This document shows, one piece after another, positions 1 to 4,667 of a stretch of 5,555 bases of DNA. The stretch covers positions 1 through 5,555 of the forward strand of contig JAGRAB010000272.1 of assembly GCA_020435085.1 (NCBI GenBank). The letters run 5' to 3'. A program made the position numbers and the translations under genes. The notes beneath the pieces are model-generated. The model was not told the origin of the DNA. It worked only from the letters and a program-made list of their open reading frames with translations, and ran no database searches. This stretch comes from Bdellovibrionales bacterium (GTDB lineage Bacteria > Bdellovibrionota > Bdellovibrionia > Bdellovibrionales > UBA1609). Numbering within the stretch: the first letter of the stretch is position 1; every line of letters begins with the position of its first letter.

Positions 1-1
1 C

Positions 2-475
2 CTCGGCCTCCTCTACTGCGCCTTTTTCCCCGCATTTGCTATTCGTATTCTCCTTGGTCCCCATGGTATTATTTGGTTTTATGCACTTCTTATTATTGTC
101 TTTCTCGGAGATACATTTGCTTATTTCTCGGGCTGGCTTTGGGGAAATAAAAAACTTTATCCACAACTTTCTCCCAAAAAAACTTTTGCTGGAGCCCTCG
201 GAGGTGCGGTTGGCTCTGTTGCTTTTGGCAGCCTGTATTTGAAATACTTTTTCCCAGAACTTTTTCTTGGGTCTATTATTATTTTTTGTTTTCTTTGTGC
301 AATGGCCGCACAAAGTGGTGATCTTTTTATTTCTCTCATTAAACGCGTTGCCGACGTAAAAGACACAGGACGTCTTATGCCTGGCCACGGTGGACTTTTA
401 GATAGGCTCGACGGAATCCTTATGACAGCCCCTCTTGTCTATGCATTTTCTGTTTTTAGCGTCTATTTTAACTGA
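2..475 (+). CDS. cdsA: CdsA, phosphatidate cytidylyltransferase (5'-truncated, C-terminal 157 residues)
   Basis: CdsA makes CDP-diacylglycerol from CTP and phosphatidic acid in the inner membrane, the precursor of the bacterial phospholipids. The reading frame is open from base 2 to a TGA at 473-475, so the gene starts upstream of the window. The fragment shows a hydrophobic segment, then GDTFAYFSGWLWG (fragment residues 36-48) followed by SPKKTFAG (58-65). Further hydrophobic helices follow at about 68-80 and 88-103. The family signature spans residues 111-137: SLIKR, then KD (120-121), HGG (129-131) and DRLD (134-137), with all its polar positions intact. A final hydrophobic helix (about 139-155) ends the protein, as expected for a polytopic CdsA. 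The family is usually about 270-290 residues, so roughly the N-terminal 40% is missing. Downstream is rseP, as in the widespread uppS-cdsA-rseP arrangement. Identification is very secure; only the 5' end is unseen. Confidence 0.96.
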   Translation, partial: LGLLYCAFFPAFAIRILLGPHGIIWFYALLIIVFLGDTFAYFSGWLWGNKKLYPQLSPKKTFAGALGGAVGSVAFGSLYLKYFFPELFLGSIIIFCFLCAMAAQSGDLFISLIKRVADVKDTGRLMPGHGGLLDRLDGILMTAPLVYAFSVFSVYFN

Positions 476-481
476 CCTTTG

Positions 482-556
482 ACTGGCAGTGATTAAATAC
501 GCTTCATATGACTCCGTGTCTTAAATGAATTCTCTTCCTAAAAATACTGGCCGTGA
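482..556 (+). repeat. Imperfect 11-bp direct repeat in the cdsA-rseP gap
   Basis: ACTGGCAGTGA at 482-492 recurs as ACTGGCCGTGA at 546-556. They match at 10 of 11 bases and their starts are 64 bp apart. Both copies lie in the only sizeable intergenic stretch of the window. They could be paired binding sites of a regulator acting on rseP, but two short copies in 108 bp may also be chance. The repeat itself is seen; any function is inferred. Confidence 0.3.
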
Positions 557-570
557 CCTCTTTCCCTCAT

Positions 571-576
571 TAGAAT
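571..576 (+). promoter_or_regulatory. Possible -10 element immediately upstream of rseP
   Basis: TAGAAT at 571-576 matches five of six bases of the sigma-70 -10 consensus and ends seven bases before the rseP ATG. Transcription would then begin at about 583-584, giving an almost or fully leaderless rseP message. This would fit the lack of any Shine-Dalgarno sequence before this ATG. Against it, no good -35 hexamer lies 16-18 bp upstream, where the sequence reads CTGGCC or similar. A second, weaker candidate is AATACT at 543-548. An upstream TTGACT at 479-484 resembles a -35 but has no good -10 partner at 17 bp. This is a weak call. Confidence 0.25.
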
Positions 577-583
577 AATAAAC

Positions 584-2269
584 ATGGAAACAATACTCTC
601 ATGGTTACAATCGGGATTATCTGGAGTGGGCCCTTTATTTATTTTATTGGGTCTTCTTATTTTTGTTCACGAACTGGGTCACTTTATGGTGGCTAAATTT
701 TTCGGCGTTCGCGTCGAAGTTTTTTCTCTTGGTTTTGGAAAAAAAATTTTCCAAACGCAGCGAGGAGAAACCACTTACTGTATTTCACTGATTCCTCTTG
801 GTGGATATGTGAAAATGTTTGGAGACGACCCAACGAAGTCTGTTGCTTCAGAAGAAAAACCCTATTCTTTTCTCGATAAACCCGTTTCACAAAGAATTGC
901 AATTGTTTTGGCTGGACCTTTGATGAATTTATTTTTTGCAGGTCTTTTGTTTTTTATGATCGCACTGATTGGTCAAGAAGTTCCTGGCTCTGTTGTTGGA
1001 GATGTGGCCCCGTCTTCACGGGCTTATGAGGCTGGCTTTCGATCTGGTGATAAAGTTTTAGAAGCTGCTCATGTTCCTATTAAAACCTGGAGAGAGCTCT
1101 CTGAGATTATCCAAAATTCTGTTGGAAAAACTTTGGACTTTAAAGTTCAATCAGAAAACTCTGAAGAAGTACGAACGGTTTCAACAAACCCAACTTATGG
1201 CCCCTCAGATGATATTCTGACACCTAACGAAAAGGTGGGCACGATTGAAGGCCTTGCTCCGGAATCCCTCTCCTCTTTGATTGGTATTTTCGATCCCCAA
1301 GGGCTTGCAGCAACAGCAGGACTTCGCTCATTAGACTTTATTGAAAAAATTGATGGTGCTGATGTTCATGGTTTTCGAAATCTTGAAGGCCTACTTAAAA
1401 ACGCCCAACTCCGTGATGGCAAAGCTCTTTTAAGTGTCTTTGAATATCATATGGGAGAAGAACCCAAAAGACGTGAGGTTTCTCTCAATTTAGAATCTCT
1501 TTCTTCTGACTCTCCAAGTATATTAAATGCCATTGGCGTTGAGTCTGCCGAGCTTTATCTTCTTCGGCTCAAACCCAATGGCCCCGCAATGACGGCAGGG
1601 CTTCAGCGCGGTGATAAGGTTATTGCCATTGATGGAACTCCCATTACTGAATGGGAGCAAGTTCTCAATACTATTAAGACTTATGATAAAATAGATACTC
1701 CCGTGAACATTGAGGTTCTTCGCAATGGTTTAAAAACATCTGCATCCGTGACACCTGAAATGACGGATCTTATGAATGCTCAGGGCCAGGAGGAGAGTCG
1801 GTATACAATTGGAATTTATCCTGGGTTGAGCATGTCATATCCTCCACTTGTCCTTGAGCGTACCAACAATCCATTTCAAGCAGTTTCAATTGGTATTGAA
1901 AAATCCTATGAGTGGTCAAAAGTCATTGTTTTAGGATTTGTACGCATGTTTCAAGGCGATGTTTCCCCTAAAAATATTGGGAGTCTCATCACAATTGGAA
2001 AATATGCAAGCCACTCCTTTGAGGCTGGCCTTTCTCAGTTTTTAAGAATGATGGCGATTATTTCTATTAATCTTTTTCTGATCAATTTGCTTCCCGTACC
2101 TGTGCTTGATGGGGGCCATCTTGTTTTCTTTTCCATTGAAGCCTTAAGGGGAGCCCCTCTTTCCATGAGAAAAATGGAAATCGCTCAACAGTTTGGGCTT
2201 GTCATTTTGATTTCCTTAATGGTTTTTGCTTTGTTTAATGATATCAGCAACCTCTTTTCGGCGTGGTAA
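584..2269 (+). CDS. rseP: RseP-type site-2 intramembrane zinc metalloprotease with three PDZ-like units
   Basis: This is a site-2 protease (M50 family). In E. coli, RseP cuts the anti-sigma factor RseA within the membrane and clears remnant signal peptides. The zinc motif HELGH is at residues 29-33 in the first hydrophobic segment (about 14-36). It is followed by family landmarks around 48-80 (SLGFG, SLIPLGGYVKMFG) and by AGPLMN at 110-115, leading into transmembrane segment 2. The third zinc ligand motif LDGG is at 508-511 after NLLPVPV, and a last transmembrane segment covers about 535-551. The periplasmic part (about 130-415) shows three PDZ-like units with an A-x-x-AG[LF]-type core at about 142-177, 236-271 and 329-365. 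The protein has 561 residues against about 450 in E. coli RseP, which has two PDZ domains. The usual SGP-type motif before the LDG helix reads NIGSLITIG (464-472), without the GP. The ATG at 584 places HExxH at the normal distance, although no Shine-Dalgarno is visible. The stop overlaps the tsaB start. Confidence 0.96.
   Translation: METILSWLQSGLSGVGPLFILLGLLIFVHELGHFMVAKFFGVRVEVFSLGFGKKIFQTQRGETTYCISLIPLGGYVKMFGDDPTKSVASEEKPYSFLDKPVSQRIAIVLAGPLMNLFFAGLLFFMIALIGQEVPGSVVGDVAPSSRAYEAGFRSGDKVLEAAHVPIKTWRELSEIIQNSVGKTLDFKVQSENSEEVRTVSTNPTYGPSDDILTPNEKVGTIEGLAPESLSSLIGIFDPQGLAATAGLRSLDFIEKIDGADVHGFRNLEGLLKNAQLRDGKALLSVFEYHMGEEPKRREVSLNLESLSSDSPSILNAIGVESAELYLLRLKPNGPAMTAGLQRGDKVIAIDGTPITEWEQVLNTIKTYDKIDTPVNIEVLRNGLKTSASVTPEMTDLMNAQGQEESRYTIGIYPGLSMSYPPLVLERTNNPFQAVSIGIEKSYEWSKVIVLGFVRMFQGDVSPKNIGSLITIGKYASHSFEAGLSQFLRMMAIISINLFLINLLPVPVLDGGHLVFFSIEALRGAPLSMRKMEIAQQFGLVILISLMVFALFNDISNLFSAW
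734..755 (+). repeat. Perfect 9-bp inverted repeat within rseP
   Basis: TTTGGAAAA (734-742) and TTTTCCAAA (747-755) are exact reverse complements separated by AAAA. They could form a hairpin about 150 nt into the rseP message. The stem is AT-rich and contains an A8 run (739-746) that in the reading frame presents A-AAA-AAA. It lies in codons for a conserved RseP segment (around residues 51-58), so the coding constraint may explain it. A regulatory role is only a possibility. Confidence 0.35.
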
Positions 2270-2994
2270 TGTCTCATCAAGCGCAATGGCTTCTCGGCGT
2301 AGAGACGAGTACCACACAAGGAAGCCTTGCTTTAGTTAATCAAAAGAATCCCTTAGATATTTTTGAATCTGCCTGGAGTCGTTCGAGTTCTCATAGCGAA
2401 GTTATTACTCGTGAGGTCGATCTTTTGTTTCACAAAGCCGGCATTTCCACAAAAGCACTTTCTGGTGTTGTTTGTGGCTGTGGACCCGGAAGTTTTACAG
2501 GCATACGAGTTGCATTAAATTTTGCAAAAACCCTTGCCTTTGCTCATCAAATACCAATTTGGACAATTGATACTTTGAGAGAACTTGCTGAAGCTGTTCC
2601 TTCGTCGGGTGATATTCTTTGTGCTATTGATGCATTTAGAGATCTTATTTACTGTGCTGCATACAACAGGGGACCTGACAAAAGTCTTGCCGTTGTCAAA
2701 CCACCCTTTGCAACAACCGTCGAACTTTTGAAAACTGCCATAAGAGGCCCCGTGACCGTTGCTGGAACAGCTTTTGAAACTTTTTGGGATGACTTTCACA
2801 GCATTCAAGATCGTATCCAAAAATCTGATGTTTTATATCCAAGTGCAAAGTCACTGTTGCAAATCGTCAACTCGACCTCTGTCGAGACCCCGCCATTTGA
2901 CTGGAAATCCGCAAAACCTCTTTATATTCGAGCATCTGAGGCCGAAGAGAAAATGAAGAGTGGGGAGTTAACGCCTTTCGAGAAAAAATTTTAG
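2269..2994 (+). CDS. tsaB: TsaB, t6A tRNA-modification complex dimerization subunit
   Basis: TsaB (YeaZ) is a catalytically inactive ASKHA-fold paralogue of TsaD. It binds TsaD and TsaE to place threonylcarbamoyl on A37 of ANN-decoding tRNAs in the cytoplasm. The 241-residue product is close to the usual 220-240. It begins with the ASKHA phosphate-loop-like strand LLGVETST (8-15), then has SRSSSHSEV (37-45), corresponding to the conserved SxxHSE, and the diagnostic CGPGSFTGIR (71-80). IDAFRDLIY (120-128) fits the family D-x-R-x-E-x-Y region, with the usual glutamate apparently replaced by Leu or Ile. The C-terminal PLYIR (217-221) is typical of the end of TsaB. The ATG at 2269 shares its A with the rseP TAA (TAATG), the pattern of a coupled start. 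An in-frame GTG at 2263 is a less likely alternative. TsaD and TsaE are not in the window. Confidence 0.95.
   Translation: MSHQAQWLLGVETSTTQGSLALVNQKNPLDIFESAWSRSSSHSEVITREVDLLFHKAGISTKALSGVVCGCGPGSFTGIRVALNFAKTLAFAHQIPIWTIDTLRELAEAVPSSGDILCAIDAFRDLIYCAAYNRGPDKSLAVVKPPFATTVELLKTAIRGPVTVAGTAFETFWDDFHSIQDRIQKSDVLYPSAKSLLQIVNSTSVETPPFDWKSAKPLYIRASEAEEKMKSGELTPFEKKF
2871..2886 (+). repeat. Small perfect hairpin in the tsaB 3' region
   Basis: CTCGAC (2871-2876) and GTCGAG (2881-2886) are exact reverse complements around a CTCT tetraloop. The hairpin sits about 105 nt before the tsaB stop. It has no T-run after it, so it is not an intrinsic terminator. It may be incidental, or a weak RNA fold upstream of the MinD-like gene. 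Confidence 0.25.
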
Positions 2995-3015
2995 GCAACA
3001 AAACGGAAAAATAAC

Positions 3016-3987
3016 TTGAAGCAAAGTGACACAAAACAACCAGAGTACCTCCATATTCGTGGTGAAAAAAAACCACGGGCCCATATCATTGCTGTTGGTG
3101 GTGGTAAGGGTGGGGTGGGAAAATCTTTTGTCAGTTCTTCTATGGCCATTTTTCTCTCTCAAATGGGATACAAAACAGTTCTTGCTGATTTAGATTTTGG
3201 TGCGGCAAATATTCATACTTATCTTAGCATGGGCGTTCCCTCTGTGGGACTTCATCAGTTTTTTCAAAAACCGCTTATGAAACTTGCAGAAGTTCAAATA
3301 CCCACAGGTTTTAAAAACCTCTCTTTAATTACATGTGCAAATGACTCTATGGATGTTGACCAGGTTACTGATAAAGACCGAAGCCGCCTCATGTCTTCTC
3401 TTTACCAACTAGAGGCTGACTTTATTATTTTGGATCTCAGTGCTGGTGCCACCGCTTCAACATTAGATTTCTTCTTGATGGCCACACAACAAATTGTCGT
3501 ACTTACGCCAGAGCCTGTGAGCGTTGAAAATGCTTATCGTTTTATAAAGTCTGCTTTTTTTAGAAAAATTAAGCGATATGAGCACCAACTCAACCTTGAA
3601 AAAGTTCTTAATGAAATCATGGAGAAAAAAGACGAGTTAAACATTCGCTCCCCTGGTGATTTACTTCACTATTTAAGTAAACATGAACCTGAGCGCGGTG
3701 CTCAGCTCTCGGAGCTTATGAATCAGTTTCAAATTAACCTTGTCCTCAACCAAGGCCGCTCACAAAAAGATTTAGAGCTAGCTCCTTCTATTAAAAGCGT
3801 CTGCAAAAAGTACTTTGGTATTTCCTGTGAGCTTCTCGGCCAAATTGAGCACGATAATGCGGTATGGCAGTCGTTGCGAAGGAGAAAACATTTACTCGTC
3901 GACTGCCCACAAAGTCGCCTTTATACTCAGCTTATGTATATTTCTCGATCTCTAATGAAAGTTAAAAATAAAAAAGCTGTGGTATAA
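3016..3987 (+). CDS. MinD/ParA-superfamily deviant Walker A ATPase, uncharacterised subgroup
   Basis: This is a P-loop ATPase of the MinD/FlhG/ParA class, proteins that switch between ATP-bound dimer and monomer to position cellular structures. The deviant Walker A is GGGKGGVGKS (residues 28-37, signature Lys31 and Lys36). DLDFGAANI (58-66) is the switch I region and resembles MinD and FlhG more than plasmid ParA. FIILDLSAGA (136-145) is Walker B/switch II, and VLTPEPVSVENAYRFIK (162-178) is a conserved core segment. From about 180 to 238 there is an extra, charged, mainly helical stretch before the strand INLVLNQGR (240-248), which most MinD proteins lack or have shorter. The C-terminus (about 302-320) is a helix ending in Lys-rich residues that might touch the membrane, though a clear MinD targeting helix is not evident. 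FlhG's N-terminal DQAxxLR motif is absent, so flagellar FlhG is unlikely. The start is the TTG at 3016, with weak GGA upstream at 3005; no ATG or GTG lies between the tsaB stop and Walker A in this frame. It lies 21 nt after tsaB and 8 nt before its probable partner gene. Confidence 0.9.
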   Translation: MKQSDTKQPEYLHIRGEKKPRAHIIAVGGGKGGVGKSFVSSSMAIFLSQMGYKTVLADLDFGAANIHTYLSMGVPSVGLHQFFQKPLMKLAEVQIPTGFKNLSLITCANDSMDVDQVTDKDRSRLMSSLYQLEADFIILDLSAGATASTLDFFLMATQQIVVLTPEPVSVENAYRFIKSAFFRKIKRYEHQLNLEKVLNEIMEKKDELNIRSPGDLLHYLSKHEPERGAQLSELMNQFQINLVLNQGRSQKDLELAPSIKSVCKKYFGISCELLGQIEHDNAVWQSLRRRKHLLVDCPQSRLYTQLMYISRSLMKVKNKKAVV

Positions 3988-3995
3988 GATCAATT

Positions 3996-4667
3996 ATGAC
4001 TTCTGCAAGGTTCAATGAACAAACTTATTACGAAATTCTTGAGGTCGAGCCAGGGGCTCCCCAAAATGAAATTCATCTTGCCTATCAACGAGCAAAAAAT
4101 ACTTACTCTCCTGATTCTCCAGCCCTCTTAACAATGTTCTCAGAAGATGAGGCCAAAGCACTTCTCAATCTTATTGAAGAAGCTTTTGAAACTTTAAGTA
4201 ATCAAGCTCGACGCCGTAAATATGATGCAAGTTTAACATCGCCATCTTCAAATGAGTCTCTTCCTGATTTTGATCCTTCAGACTCCCATCAAAAAAATGA
4301 TGATGAAAAAATGAATGTCTTAAAAAAAAGAGAAAAGCTGCCTGAGGGATTTGCAAAAACAAAATTCAGTGTTTATGAGGTTGATGAGAATTTTGAGAAT
4401 GAAATTAAGAATATCGATGTCGTTGACGGGCCTTTACTTCAAAAAATTCGTCTTTATAAACAAATTAATCTTGAGCAAGTCAGTAATGAAACGCGGATTA
4501 GTAAGTCTTATTTAAGTGCTCTTGAAAGTAATGATTATGATGGTCTTCCTGCCGGTGTTTTTGTTCGCGGATTTGTTGTACAAGTGGCTCGAGCCCTTGG
4601 TCTCGATGAACAAAAGTTCGCCAATCTTTATATGAAAAAATTTAAAGCTGATAACAGTGAGAACTAA
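3996..4667 (+). CDS. Soluble fusion of a degenerate J-domain and a RodZ-type helix-turn-helix
   Basis: The 223-residue protein has two recognisable parts. Residues about 10-77 look like a J-domain: YYEILEVEPGAPQNEIHLAY (11-30), then a helix ending in EAFETLSNQARRRKYD (62-77). At the position of the HPD tripeptide it has S38-P39-D40, within YSPDS. HPD is needed by J-proteins to stimulate DnaK, so this domain is probably not a normal co-chaperone and more likely binds a partner. A polar, acidic linker (about 78-140) follows. Residues about 145-205 match the RodZ N-terminal helix-turn-helix (HTH_25): LLQKIR, LEQVSNETRISKSYLSALE (159-177), then GLPAGVFVRGF (183-193) and LGLDE. In RodZ this domain binds MreB rather than DNA. 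Unlike RodZ, there is no transmembrane helix or periplasmic part. The ATG at 3996 has only a weak AAGAT upstream. The gene lies 8 nt after the MinD-like ATPase, which suggests the two products act together. Its function is unknown. Confidence 0.9.
   Translation: MTSARFNEQTYYEILEVEPGAPQNEIHLAYQRAKNTYSPDSPALLTMFSEDEAKALLNLIEEAFETLSNQARRRKYDASLTSPSSNESLPDFDPSDSHQKNDDEKMNVLKKREKLPEGFAKTKFSVYEVDENFENEIKNIDVVDGPLLQKIRLYKQINLEQVSNETRISKSYLSALESNDYDGLPAGVFVRGFVVQVARALGLDEQKFANLYMKKFKADNSEN

Noticed and set aside
36..242. 68-codon ATG ORF on the + strand
   Set aside because: It lies out of frame over the cdsA coding region, whose frame gives clear CdsA motifs.
484..500. TGGCAG considered as a sigma-54 -24 element
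   Set aside because: The required GC-containing -12 element is absent at the fixed spacing.
479..508. TTGACT considered as the -35 of an rseP promoter
   Set aside because: The bases at 16-18 bp downstream (around CTTCAT and TTCATA) are poor -10 matches.
508..528. Six-codon ORF (MTPCLK) in the cdsA-rseP gap, considered as a leader peptide
   Set aside because: No ribosome site, no run of regulatory codons and no attenuator hairpin follows.
2515..2820. 101-codon reverse-strand ORF
   Set aside because: It is antisense to tsaB, has no recognisable domain, and the tsaB frame is clearly the coding one.
2871..2890. CTCGAC/GTCGAG hairpin considered as an intrinsic terminator
   Set aside because: The stem is short, lies inside tsaB and has no T-run after it.
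3775..3784. Perfect 10-bp palindrome GAGCTAGCTC considered as an operator
   Set aside because: It is a single copy inside the MinD-like coding region, and a 10-bp palindrome can arise by chance in a window this size.
3016..3987. Naming the ATPase flhG or minD
   Set aside because: There is no DQAxxLR motif, no flhF or minC/minE neighbours, and an extra internal segment, so a specific symbol is not justified.
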